Assembly: GCA_020060625.1 (NCBI GenBank)
Contig: JAGUZU010000034.1
Coordinates: forward strand, 1-64,000
Direction: 5' to 3'
Length of the DNA stretch: 64,000 nt
Source: Anaerolineales bacterium
GTDB taxonomy: Bacteria; Chloroflexota; Anaerolineae; Anaerolineales; Villigracilaceae
Shown here: positions 44,989 through 52,784 of the stretch, in pieces
How positions within the stretch are numbered: the first letter of the stretch is position 1
How the letters are laid out: each line of letters starts with the position of its first letter
The notes under the pieces: model-generated
Database searches by the model: none
Told to the model about the DNA's origin: nothing
Seen by the model: the letters and a program-made list of their open reading frames with translations, nothing else
Position numbers and translations under genes: made by a program

Positions 44989-46899
44989 ATGAATACCAAA
45001 AAGAAGCAAAATTGGCAGAGAAAAATATTTGCCCTGTTTGCAGTAACCCTGATTTTATCGCTCTTGCTGGCTGCTTGTGCCGCAGTTCCAGGTTTGGAAG
45101 GCGGCGCGGGCGGCGGTGGTAACAACAACCAAGGGGGTGGGGGCAGTAACGACAACCAAGGGGGTGGCAACTCCGGTGGTGGTGGAGGCGGCAACTCTGG
45201 CGGCGGTGGCAACTCCGGCGGTGGAGGCGGCAACTCTGGCGGCGGTGGCAACTCCGGTGGTGGAGGCGGCAGCTCCGGCGGTGGAGGCAACTCTGGCGGC
45301 GGTGGCAACTCCGGAGGCGGCAATTCCGGCGGCAGCGGCAATTCCGGCGGCAGCGGAAGTTCTGGCGGCAGCGGCAACTCCGGTGGCAGCGGAAGTTCTG
45401 GCGGCAGCGGCAACTCCGGCGGCAGCGGAAGTTCTGGCGGCAGCGGCAACTCCGGCGGCGGCAACTCCGGCGGCAGCGGAAGTTCTGGCGGCAGTGGCAA
45501 CTCCGGCGGCGGTTCGAGCGGACCGAGCGAACCTGGTACCGGTGATCCGAACGTTCAAAACCCTGGCGGTGTAATCGTGCGTGGTTCCAAGCAGGACGGT
45601 TCCGATCCATGTTTGGATGAAGGCGAACTCCCCTGTGGTCAAGGCGATCATGGACGCGGCAACCCGGTGACTGGCAGTTTGCACGCCAATTGTCGCGCGG
45701 CTCAGGGTGAAGTGGATCCGAAATGTACGCCGGATCAGATATTCCCTCCTCCAACCGAGCCTCCCACGAACCCTCCCCCAACTGAGCCTCCGACGAGTCC
45801 TCCTCCAACTGAGCCTCCGACGAACCCTCCTCCAACTGAGCCTCCGACGAGTCCTCCCCCCACAAATCCTCCTCCGCTTTCTCCGCCTCCAATCACGGAG
45901 GTGAAGGCAAAGGAATCTCCTGTGGCAGGCTCCTGCCCGAACTGGATCATGTTCCACTCGTTCCGCTCCGGCACACTGGATGTCTTCCGCTTGGACGGAT
46001 TTGAAGGCATGGACGGTGTCGAAGCAATCAACCTGAGCAACGGCAAGGCAATGGACTCGCGCCCCAGCCGCTCACCGGACGATCAATGGGTGGTGTTCCA
46101 AAGCACGCGCGATGGGAACGTCGAACTGTACCTGACCGACAGCATGGGCAAATCGCAGAATCGCCTGACGAACACGCAGTCGAATAACATCAATGCGATG
46201 TTCGGACCAGATAGCCAGACCGCCTTGTACCAGAGTGACCGAAACGGCAACTGGGACATCTTCATCCTGAACAAGGACACGGGCAAAGAACTGCAATTGA
46301 CCTCCAGCGTCTTTGACGATGTCAACCCGTTCTGGTCGCCGGACAAGAACTGGTTCACGTTCCAGTCGAACCGCAGCGGTTCGTGGAATGTGTATCTGTT
46401 CGACATCTCGACCGGCACGGAATACCAGGTGACCTCGTTCGCGACGGACGTGCTGTTCCCGAGCTGGTCGCCCAACGGAAAACAGCTGGCATTCTTCATC
46501 AACGTCAGCGGGACGTGGGATCTGTTCGTCTCGGACTTGAAGGGCGAGAGTTTCCAACAGATCTCGATTGGCGGGGATGCTGGGAACGCAACCTGGTCGC
46601 CGGAAGGCAACCGCCTCGCCTACCAGGTGACGGCTGGAGAGAACACCGACATCTTCACCTACGACCTGCAGAGCAACACGGAATACCAGTTGACGGACTT
46701 CGGCGGCGTGGACTCGGCTCCGACCTGGAACTGCGGCGGTACGGATGTATCCTTTACCTCGACGCGCGAGGGCAATCCGAACATCTACTCGACGTGGTGG
46801 CAAGGCGGTAGCGACATCTATGGCATCACCCTGCATCCATCCACGGATAAGTGGTCGCAGTGGTCCCCCTCCAAGGAACCTGGTTCCCGAGGTTACTAA
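44989..46899 (+). CDS. lipoprotein with Gly/Ser/Asn and Pro repeats and a TolB-like propeller
   Basis: A 636-aa modular surface protein. A lipoprotein signal peptide ends in LLLAAC near residue 31. Residues 37-180 are an almost pure Gly/Ser/Asn repeat (GGSGNSGG units). About residues 180-250 form a small Cys-containing module, 250-305 are PPTEPPT-type repeats, and 310-636 are PD40/WD40-like propeller blades (WSPDGN- and FQSNRSGSWNVYLFD-type). It is likely a cell-wall-spanning stalk with a binding head. AAAGGAG precedes the ATG. The upstream sigma/anti-sigma pair may control it. The repeat DNA is prone to length change. Confidence 0.85.
   Translation: MNTKKKQNWQRKIFALFAVTLILSLLLAACAAVPGLEGGAGGGGNNNQGGGGSNDNQGGGNSGGGGGGNSGGGGNSGGGGGNSGGGGNSGGGGGSSGGGGNSGGGGNSGGGNSGGSGNSGGSGSSGGSGNSGGSGSSGGSGNSGGSGSSGGSGNSGGGNSGGSGSSGGSGNSGGGSSGPSEPGTGDPNVQNPGGVIVRGSKQDGSDPCLDEGELPCGQGDHGRGNPVTGSLHANCRAAQGEVDPKCTPDQIFPPPTEPPTNPPPTEPPTSPPPTEPPTNPPPTEPPTSPPPTNPPPLSPPPITEVKAKESPVAGSCPNWIMFHSFRSGTLDVFRLDGFEGMDGVEAINLSNGKAMDSRPSRSPDDQWVVFQSTRDGNVELYLTDSMGKSQNRLTNTQSNNINAMFGPDSQTALYQSDRNGNWDIFILNKDTGKELQLTSSVFDDVNPFWSPDKNWFTFQSNRSGSWNVYLFDISTGTEYQVTSFATDVLFPSWSPNGKQLAFFINVSGTWDLFVSDLKGESFQQISIGGDAGNATWSPEGNRLAYQVTAGENTDIFTYDLQSNTEYQLTDFGGVDSAPTWNCGGTDVSFTSTREGNPNIYSTWWQGGSDIYGITLHPSTDKWSQWSPSKEPGSRGY
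45130..45520. repeat. minisatellite coding for the Gly/Ser/Asn stalk
   Basis: Tandem GGCGGCAGCGG-type units, many arranged as 18-bp pairs that alternate AACTCC and AGTTCT endings. The array is in frame in the lipoprotein gene and has no spacers. The antisense strand is open over the region and would give a Pro/Glu-repeat, which is a shadow. Confidence 0.85.
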
Positions 46900-46914
46900 A
46901 ATCCATGTTTAGCA

Positions 46915-46948
46915 GGGAGGTGACAGACGGAAACGTCTGTCACCTCTC
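46915..46948. terminator. stem-loop after the lipoprotein gene
   Basis: A 12-bp perfect stem (46918-46929 with 46934-46945, AGGTGACAGACG) closed by a GAAA tetraloop. It lacks a T-run, so it may be a processing or weak termination structure rather than a classical terminator. Confidence 0.55.
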
Positions 46949-47001
46949 CTCCTGGTCATTATTTGCCATGTTTTAGGCTTGCGGGGGACGCCCGGTTACG
47001 G

Positions 47002-47007
47002 TAGGAT
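47002..47007 (+). promoter_or_regulatory. possible -10 element (TAGGAT) 6 nt before ATG 47014
   Basis: TAGGAT is a weak match to TATAAT, but it has the same six-base distance to the ATG as in ligA and nadD, and there is no ribosome binding site. Confidence 0.3.
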
Positions 47008-47013
47008 TCTTTC

Positions 47014-48117
47014 ATGGTTCTGTACATAGCGCTGGGTATTGCATTTCTAATTCCTTTGGGATTTTTATATTTTATAAATAAGCGGGATTTATTCGACACT
47101 GGAAAAATTTACTTTGTTGTCGTTTCGATGATGTGGGGAGTGATGGCTTATCTCCTTGCTGCGCGGACGAATCCCTATATCATAGATGCGGGCTGGGCAA
47201 CCCGGGAGCAGGTGATTCGTATCACTGGTCCGATCCTGGAGGAACTGCTAAAAAGCCTGATTCTGATCTATCTGGTGCGGCGCGCGGATTTTAATTATGT
47301 TGTAGATGGCGCTGTCTATGGGTTTGGCGCGGGTATTGGTTTTGCCATCATCGAAAATTACGAATATATCGTCGGCAACCCTGAAATTGCGATTGTTGTG
47401 GCTGTGGCGCGGGTTTTTTCCACCAATCTTATCCATGCTGCAGGGAGCGGGGTCATTGGCGTGGCGCTTTCCGTGAGACGGGCGGAAAAAAGCGCGGTAA
47501 AAGGGTGGCTGTGGATATTGCTTGGGTACCTGTTTTCGATGTCGTTCCACATGATATTCAATACTCTGGTAAGCACGGGGATTGCCGTCGTTTTTGCAGT
47601 CATTTTTGGCGGAACGGGGGTGAGTTTGATCTACCTCGCCATTCGGCGGGGATTGAATATTCAAAAAGAATTCATCAGCGAAAAGTTGGGGGAGTTGAAC
47701 CGCGTTACGAAGAATGAAGTCAAGGCGTTGAACCGGATAGAGGAGTTGAATAAACTGCTGAAACCTCTCACCCTGCAATTCGGCGAGGAAAAAGCCGGGA
47801 AGGTGAAGACGATGCTCAGCAAACAGGCGGAAATCGGGATCAAGACCAAATTGCTCGATACCACTCCCAACGAAAGCAGGAAGCGGGAGATGGGCAGGAT
47901 CATCGACAGCCTGCATGCTGAAATGGAAACGTTGCGCAATGAAATTGGACCCTATTGCATGTTGTTCGTCCGGCAGGTGTATCTTTCGCAGGATATGAAC
48001 CTCTGGGGTTCGATCAATGCCCGTGTCGCTGAATCAAGCACAGGTCAAAAAGGAGGCGGGTTGTGGGACCGCGCAGCCAGCCGCGTGCAATCATCCAAAT
48101 CAGAGGAGGATGAATGA
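47014..48117 (+). CDS. PrsW-family intramembrane protease with cytoplasmic C-terminal domain
   Basis: The 367-aa protein has about eight membrane helices in residues 1-215 with PrsW motifs: EELLKS near residue 75, GFAIIENYEYI near 110, NLIHAAGSGVIG near 142 and SFHMIFN near 173. PrsW proteases cut membrane anti-sigma factors. A soluble helical domain of about 150 residues follows (residues 216-367), unlike short PrsW proteins. The stop overlaps the cyclic-nucleotide-binding gene by ATGA, so the two are coupled. Substrate unknown; candidates include the nearby anti-sigma factor at 44406. Confidence 0.8.
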   Translation: MVLYIALGIAFLIPLGFLYFINKRDLFDTGKIYFVVVSMMWGVMAYLLAARTNPYIIDAGWATREQVIRITGPILEELLKSLILIYLVRRADFNYVVDGAVYGFGAGIGFAIIENYEYIVGNPEIAIVVAVARVFSTNLIHAAGSGVIGVALSVRRAEKSAVKGWLWILLGYLFSMSFHMIFNTLVSTGIAVVFAVIFGGTGVSLIYLAIRRGLNIQKEFISEKLGELNRVTKNEVKALNRIEELNKLLKPLTLQFGEEKAGKVKTMLSKQAEIGIKTKLLDTTPNESRKREMGRIIDSLHAEMETLRNEIGPYCMLFVRQVYLSQDMNLWGSINARVAESSTGQKGGGLWDRAASRVQSSKSEEDE

Positions 48118-48851
48118 TGGGTCAGGATATTCTTGAGCATCTGAAAAAGACAAGTATTTTTAGCGGACTTACGGATGAAGCGTTGAGCGATGTCGCCAGG
48201 AGCGCGTCTGCGCGCAAAGTTGCAAAGGGCGATATCCTGATGAAAAAGGGCGAAGTTGGAGACTCGCTTTTTCTCATTCAACAAGGCTGGGTGAAGATCG
48301 TCACCGAAGATTCAAAGGGGGATGAACTGATCATCAACAAATGCGGACCCGGCGAAACAATCGGTGAGATGGCTTTGCTGGATCGAAGCCCGCGCTCCGC
48401 GACGGTGATCGCTTTGGAAGATGCGGAAGTGGTGGAACTGAAGCAGGACGTTTTTGAAAAAGTATTGAACCAGCGCCCGGATGTTTCGCTTTCGATCATT
48501 CGAAGCTATTCGGACCGCCTTCGTTTTTCCACCACCTATATCGAGAAGGCAATTGACTGGGCGCAAAAGATCGCGGAAGGCGATTATTCGTTCATTGACC
48601 AGACCCAGCCTGTCATGTCGAACGCCAAATCGGATGACGACAAGGCAACGCAGCTGCTTTCCGCATTCTTTACCATGGTTCGCAGGGTGAAGGAACGCGA
48701 AGAAGGCTTGAAACAACAGTTGGAAAAGTTGACGTTCGAGATCGATCAGGCGCGCAGAAAACAGGAATTCGAAGAAATAACCAGCACCGAGTTCTATTCC
48801 CGTCTCAAGGAGCAGGCAAAGGCGTTGAGACAGAAACGTTTAAATGAATAA
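48114..48851 (+). CDS. cyclic-nucleotide-binding protein with helical C-terminal tail
   Basis: A 245-aa protein. Residues 5-125 are a CAP/PKA-type cyclic-nucleotide-binding domain (FSGLTDEALSDVARSA..., GETIGEMALLDRSPRSATVIALED with the phosphate-binding cassette). There is no DNA-binding HTH. Instead residues 155-245 are helical and end in EITSTEFYSRLKEQAKALRQ. This tail matches the end of the GAF protein at 56496. It overlaps the PrsW gene by four nt; the MinD-like gene follows after 12 nt. A class III cyclase lies convergent 1.4 kb downstream and could supply the ligand. Confidence 0.85.
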   Translation: MMGQDILEHLKKTSIFSGLTDEALSDVARSASARKVAKGDILMKKGEVGDSLFLIQQGWVKIVTEDSKGDELIINKCGPGETIGEMALLDRSPRSATVIALEDAEVVELKQDVFEKVLNQRPDVSLSIIRSYSDRLRFSTTYIEKAIDWAQKIAEGDYSFIDQTQPVMSNAKSDDDKATQLLSAFFTMVRRVKEREEGLKQQLEKLTFEIDQARRKQEFEEITSTEFYSRLKEQAKALRQKRLNE

Positions 48852-48863
48852 CCTGGAGGTTTC

Positions 48864-49646
48864 ATGAAAGGCAAAATCGTTTCCATTCATTCCTTTCGAG
48901 GCGGGACGGGAAAATCCAACACCACTGCCAATCTTGCCGCTCAAGTGGCGATGGCGGGCAAACGGGTGGGTGTTGTGGATACAGATATTCAATCCCCCGG
49001 CATCCATGTGTTGTTTGGCTTGGATGAGGACAAAATGGGCAAGACCCTCAACGATTTTCTCCATGATAAAGCCACCATTCGTGAGATTGGCTTTCCAATC
49101 GGCGAAAATGCGAGCGGGGCGGCGGGACGCGCAAAACTGGCGGGCAAGAACTTGTGGCTGTTTCCCTCCAGCATTCGCGGACGCGAGATCAGCCAGATTT
49201 TGAAGGAAGGAATCGATTTCAACCGCCTGAACGAGGGGTTGCAAAGCACGATCAAGGAGTTTGATCTCGATTATCTCTTCATCGATACACATCCCGGCTT
49301 GAACGAAGAAACCCTGCTGTCCATTGCAACTTCGGACATCCTGATCATCATCCTTCGACCCGATCAGCAGGACCTTCAGGGAACCTCCGTCACTGTGGAC
49401 ATCGCCCGCAGCCTGGATGTGCCGAACCTGATTCTGATGGTTAACAAAGCCCTGCCCAAATATGACTTTGTCGAACTCAGGAAGGATATTGAAAGCAAGT
49501 TCAACGCGCCTGTGGCTGGCATTCTGCCGCTCTCCTTCGATCTCGCGGACAATGCCAGCAATGACCTGTTCTCTTTGTCCACCCCGGATCATGAGTGGTC
49601 CCGGTCCTTGCGTGAAGTGGCTCAGGCAGTCCTGACGCTGGGATAG
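48864..49646 (+). CDS. MinD/ParA-like ATPase (copy 2)
   Basis: A 260-aa paralogue of the protein at 42742. The P-loop is SFRGGTGKSNTT (residues 10-21), with Arg in place of the signature Lys; VVDTDIQSPGIHVLFGLDE and YLFIDTHPGLNEETLLSI match the other copy closely, as does LRPDQQDLQGTSVTVDIARSLDVP. A clear GGAGG precedes the ATG. It sits between the cyclic-nucleotide-binding gene and a zinc-protein gene in one operon. A MinD-like on/off membrane or protein switch is a reasonable guess; no partner is established. Confidence 0.82.
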   Translation: MKGKIVSIHSFRGGTGKSNTTANLAAQVAMAGKRVGVVDTDIQSPGIHVLFGLDEDKMGKTLNDFLHDKATIREIGFPIGENASGAAGRAKLAGKNLWLFPSSIRGREISQILKEGIDFNRLNEGLQSTIKEFDLDYLFIDTHPGLNEETLLSIATSDILIIILRPDQQDLQGTSVTVDIARSLDVPNLILMVNKALPKYDFVELRKDIESKFNAPVAGILPLSFDLADNASNDLFSLSTPDHEWSRSLREVAQAVLTLG

Positions 49647-49655
49647 GAGTTGACC

Positions 49656-49868
49656 ATGAAATGCTGGCACTGTGAAGAGGAAGCCCGCGCTTCATGCGCA
49701 TTTTGCGGACGGTTTGTCTGCAAGGATCACGCGGCGACCATGTCCACGTTCATCACGATGTTTGTGGGAGCAAATAACACCCCCAAAGGTTTGGCGGTTG
49801 CAAATGTCATCTGGTGCGGCGAATGTGAACCGCAGCCGGAACCGATCAGCATGCCTGAACTGTATTAA
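49656..49868 (+). CDS. small B-box-like zinc-binding protein, 70 aa
   Basis: The protein begins MKCWHCEEEARASCAFCGRFVCKDHA, a Cys/His pattern (CxxC, CxxC, CxxxH) like a B-box or rubredoxin-like zinc finger, with another CxxC-type site (WCGEC) near residue 58. The ATG at 49656 was chosen because AGGAG lies 7 bases upstream; a TTG six bases earlier is possible. It is nine nt downstream of the MinD-like gene. Function unknown; probably a binding or scaffold module. Confidence 0.75.
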   Translation: MKCWHCEEEARASCAFCGRFVCKDHAATMSTFITMFVGANNTPKGLAVANVIWCGECEPQPEPISMPELY

Positions 49869-49883
49869 AAGGAAGAGGTTGCC

Positions 49884-50258
49884 ATGCCCGGAGTCTTTGA
49901 TCGGTTAAACAAGGAAATTCAGGATAAACAGCAGGAAGGCGGGATTACCGCCCTCGACCTGGCTGACCTGCCGCCCGCCCTGCGGAAGATCATGCGCCTG
50001 ATGCTGCGCGAAATCCAGATGAACTACCCCCGGTTGTGTGAAGTAATGGATGCCATGCCTGAAAGGGAACGCCTCACACGCGACGAATTGCAGGGTGCCC
50101 TCTCGACGCTGACCAGCCAGTTTTGGTTGATTCGCATCGGCGAAGGAGAAAAAGCCATCTACAAGGTGAATTTGCGCCGCAAAGCGGGCAGTACGCTGGC
50201 GGCTGGTATCTGGTCGTCGTTGGATGAGAAATTAAAAAGGAATCCGAAGGATACCTGA
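49884..50258 (+). CDS. winged-helix protein partner of the MinD-like ATPase (copy 2)
   Basis: A 124-aa protein with the core LPPALRKIMRLMLREIQMNYPRL...LTRDELQGALSTLTSQFWLIRIGEG, which reads as a winged helix and lines up with the smaller protein at 42379 (LSEPLRSALNTVIRL...FTREEVKKIADLLVRRNLFELS). It ends the operon of PrsW, cyclic-nucleotide-binding protein, MinD-like ATPase and zinc protein, with GAGG five bases before the ATG. It is convergent with the cyclase gene. Confidence 0.65.
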   Translation: MPGVFDRLNKEIQDKQQEGGITALDLADLPPALRKIMRLMLREIQMNYPRLCEVMDAMPERERLTRDELQGALSTLTSQFWLIRIGEGEKAIYKVNLRRKAGSTLAAGIWSSLDEKLKRNPKDT

Positions 50259-50296
50259 CATCTTATCCTTGAAAACGATCTTGTGTGCCGGAAAAA

Positions 50297-51847
50297 CTAA
50301 TCTGCCGCCTTTTGCCCCGACAGTTCGTACAAAGGAACGGGCGCACTCTTGCCCTTAAGCGCCACATCTCCCAAATGACCGCATTCGTATTTTGACTCAA
50401 TTGCCCGCTTCACATTTTCGGAGATGACGATCTGGTTCTTCTGAGCGCGGTTCATCAAACGCGCCGCCGTATTGACGGTATCCCCGAGTACATTATATTC
50501 GCGGCGTCCGCGCGGTTCCCCAACCTCGGCAACGAATGCCGGTCCCGTGTTGATCCCGATCTGGCAATATATCTCCGGCTGGACGTTCCCGATGGTGGGC
50601 GGTTTCTGGCTTAGATTTTGTATCACCTCGCGGATGGCGATTGCCGCGGAGGCGGCGCGCATTTCGTCGTTCGTGTGGGCGGTTGGCACTCCAAAATAAA
50701 CCACGATATCCGACCCGGCAAGGTGATAGGTCACTTTCTTGAGAACGCCGCCGCGCGACTCCACCGCCGCATTGATCAGCGAAAACGCCCGTGAGAAACT
50801 CAATGCCAGTTTTCGTTCCTCTCCGGGCAGGGCGCGGTCGGCGGCTTCGGGCAGCCCGATAAAATTGATGAACATGATCGTCGGCTGCGGAAAATCCGGG
50901 GGAATCCTTCTGTCTGCCGCGCTTTCAACCAATAAAGATAACACCGGCGACGGGATAAAACTCGCAATCGGCTCGATATTGTTGAGCAGGGAAATGATCT
51001 GCTGTAATACCACGTTCTTGTCCCGCTCGATCACAATGTTGCTTGCCATGCGCCTTCGAAGCGGCGTGATCTCATATTCGCCCAATTGATCATCGGTCAG
51101 GTCGTCTGTAACAAAGTGATAACCCGGCTCTCCATCCTCGAAATGAAATTGGTCTGCCACCCGCTCATACGCCTTTTGCGAAAGATTCACCCGCCCGTTC
51201 TTTCCATTGCTTTCCGTCAACTTTGCCTGCTGCACATCCTTTCCCAGCAGCACGTGTTCCATGCGGCGCGGCGTGCCGATATCCGCTGTCAGGAACCTGC
51301 CCGGGTGAATGCCGATCCGCATCATCAAATTGACAACACCCGAAGGCGTTTCGATTTCTGCAAACCCCTTCATGGCTCTTTGCATCCGCAGACCGGCGCG
51401 AACGGCGCGCAGCGTATCGTCATTCCTGTCTGTTTTGGGGAAGATGACCAGCATGGCGTCGCCCGTAAATTCGACCAGTTCGCCGCCTGATTTGCTGATC
51501 ACAGAAATCATCGTGGAAAAATACTTCGTCAACTGCTTTAAAAGGTCTTCCGCGCCTTTTTTCCCTTTGGCGGCATTCGCCTCCATGAGTTTCGTAAAAC
51601 CCGCCAGGTCGGTGAACATCATGGTCCCGTATTGCCAGTCGGTCTTGACGTCTCCCGGCTTCAACGAACTAATATCGATTTGTCTCGAGGTGTAATCATG
51701 TAAAATTCGCTGCAACGTCCGCAAATGCTTGTGAACTTCGATCATAATGTCCACAGACGGGTTGCCCCACATGGAGGCGTACATTTCGGCTGGGAGTAAA
51801 TATCTCAACCGGCTTTCGATGGTGGTAAGCGGCGACTCGGGAAGCAT
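50297..51847 (-). CDS. class III nucleotide cyclase with tandem catalytic domains
   Basis: A 516-aa protein with two cyclase homology domains, as in soluble adenylyl cyclases. The first (about residues 75-225) has the metal-binding TDLAGFTKLME and ELVEFTGDAMLVIF motifs. The second (about 325-510) has degenerate metal sites (MFINFIGLPEA, Asn for Asp) but the conserved EIYCQIGINTGPAFVAEVG and YNVLGDTVNTAARL blocks. Product cAMP versus cGMP cannot be decided. There is no membrane helix. TATAAT lies seven bases before the ATG, suggesting a leaderless message. It is convergent with the winged-helix gene. Confidence 0.88.
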   Translation of the reverse strand: MLPESPLTTIESRLRYLLPAEMYASMWGNPSVDIMIEVHKHLRTLQRILHDYTSRQIDISSLKPGDVKTDWQYGTMMFTDLAGFTKLMEANAAKGKKGAEDLLKQLTKYFSTMISVISKSGGELVEFTGDAMLVIFPKTDRNDDTLRAVRAGLRMQRAMKGFAEIETPSGVVNLMMRIGIHPGRFLTADIGTPRRMEHVLLGKDVQQAKLTESNGKNGRVNLSQKAYERVADQFHFEDGEPGYHFVTDDLTDDQLGEYEITPLRRRMASNIVIERDKNVVLQQIISLLNNIEPIASFIPSPVLSLLVESAADRRIPPDFPQPTIMFINFIGLPEAADRALPGEERKLALSFSRAFSLINAAVESRGGVLKKVTYHLAGSDIVVYFGVPTAHTNDEMRAASAAIAIREVIQNLSQKPPTIGNVQPEIYCQIGINTGPAFVAEVGEPRGRREYNVLGDTVNTAARLMNRAQKNQIVISENVKRAIESKYECGHLGDVALKGKSAPVPLYELSGQKAAD

Positions 51848-51854
51848 AATTCGT

Positions 51855-51860
51855 ATTATA
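51855..51860 (-). promoter_or_regulatory. -10 element (TATAAT) 7 nt before the cyclase ATG
   Basis: A perfect TATAAT on the minus strand, seven bases from the start codon, with no ribosome binding site between. Confidence 0.55.
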
Positions 51861-51951
51861 CTTGAAACACTAAATCAGACCATTTGCAAGGCGCGCCCGG
51901 GTTTCCGGCGTATTTTTAAAATTCAAAATCAATTCAGAGGAGATGAAGAAA

Positions 51952-52719
51952 ATGAAATACCCCAAAGTTCTTTTCTTAAACTTGCTGGCAGTTATCGCTT
52001 TGCTGTTGGCAGCATGTGGCGGAAGCGCCGGCACCGAAACGGATGCCATCCCGCAGGCGACGGCATCTGGTGACTCGGAGCCGGTTGGAGGCGATACCGA
52101 CTCCGCGCCCGCCTCGAGCGACGCGCTCGTGCTTGATCCTGCCAACACAACCGGCGACAACGCCCAGGCATTGGTCGGCTACCTGTACGAAGGATTGGTT
52201 CGCATGGATGGCGACAATGTGACGGGCGCTCTTGCGGAAACCTACACCGTTTCCGAAGACGGTCTCGATTACATCTTCGACCTTCGCCCCGGGATCAAGT
52301 TCCACGATGGAACAGACTTGAACGCGGATGCTGTCATCGCAAACTTCAACCGCTGGTTCGACCCTGAAGATGCCAATCGCGGTTCGGGCGAATTCGCGGC
52401 GTGGGCTTCCAACTTCGGCGGCTTCAAAGGCGAAGTAACCGAAGACGGGCTTGCCAAATCGGCGTATGACGGCATCGAAAAAGTCAACGATTTTACCGTG
52501 CTTTTACACCTGAACACCATCGACCCGGACTTCCTGAAAAAGCTCACCGACCCGGCATTCTCCATTGTCAGCCCGGGTGCTTTTGAGCGCGGCGATGGAG
52601 GCACTGGACCGTACAGGTTCTCCGCGTTGAGCGGCTCGACTGTAACTCTCGAACCGTTTGCCGGTTACTGGAACCCCGCCGCCATTCCCAGCGAAGGCAT
52701 GGAAGCCCCGTTGGAATAA
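51952..52719 (+). CDS. half-length solute-binding lipoprotein (SBP family 5)
   Basis: A 255-aa lipoprotein (lipobox LLLAAC near residue 19) whose body matches the N-terminal lobe of peptide-type ABC substrate-binding proteins: DPANTTGDNAQALVGYLYEGLVR, LAETYTVSEDGLDYIFDLRPGIKFHDG, NADAVIANFNRWFDP, and GTGPYRF. Family members are normally about 500-600 aa; this one stops after ...LEPFAGYWNP plus a short tail, and no second half or transporter gene follows. GAGGAG nine bases before ATG 51952 decides the start over ATG 51943. It ends at a terminator. It may be a true single-lobe protein or a remnant. Confidence 0.75.
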   Translation: MKYPKVLFLNLLAVIALLLAACGGSAGTETDAIPQATASGDSEPVGGDTDSAPASSDALVLDPANTTGDNAQALVGYLYEGLVRMDGDNVTGALAETYTVSEDGLDYIFDLRPGIKFHDGTDLNADAVIANFNRWFDPEDANRGSGEFAAWASNFGGFKGEVTEDGLAKSAYDGIEKVNDFTVLLHLNTIDPDFLKKLTDPAFSIVSPGAFERGDGGTGPYRFSALSGSTVTLEPFAGYWNPAAIPSEGMEAPLE

Positions 52720-52732
52720 AGAACAGAGGAAT

Positions 52733-52769
52733 CAAAAAAGCCAGCCTTCAAAGGCTGGCTTTTTTTGAT
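52733..52769. terminator. bidirectional terminator between convergent genes
   Basis: A 9-bp stem (52739-52747 AGCCAGCCT with 52752-52760) flanked by AAAAAA on the left and TTTTTT on the right. It can serve both the solute-binding gene and the convergent propeller lipoprotein gene. Confidence 0.92.
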
Positions 52770-52784
52770 TCTCGAAGTTTCGAG

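Noticed and set aside
45130-45520. Possible CRISPR or non-coding minisatellite
   Set aside because: The repeat is in frame, without spacers, and between a lipoprotein signal and a folded domain.
44892-45892. Long antisense frames giving Pro/Glu or Arg/Cys repeats opposite the lipoprotein
   Set aside because: They arise because the Gly/Ser/Asn repeat DNA has no stops on the other strand; the sense frame has a signal peptide and a propeller domain.
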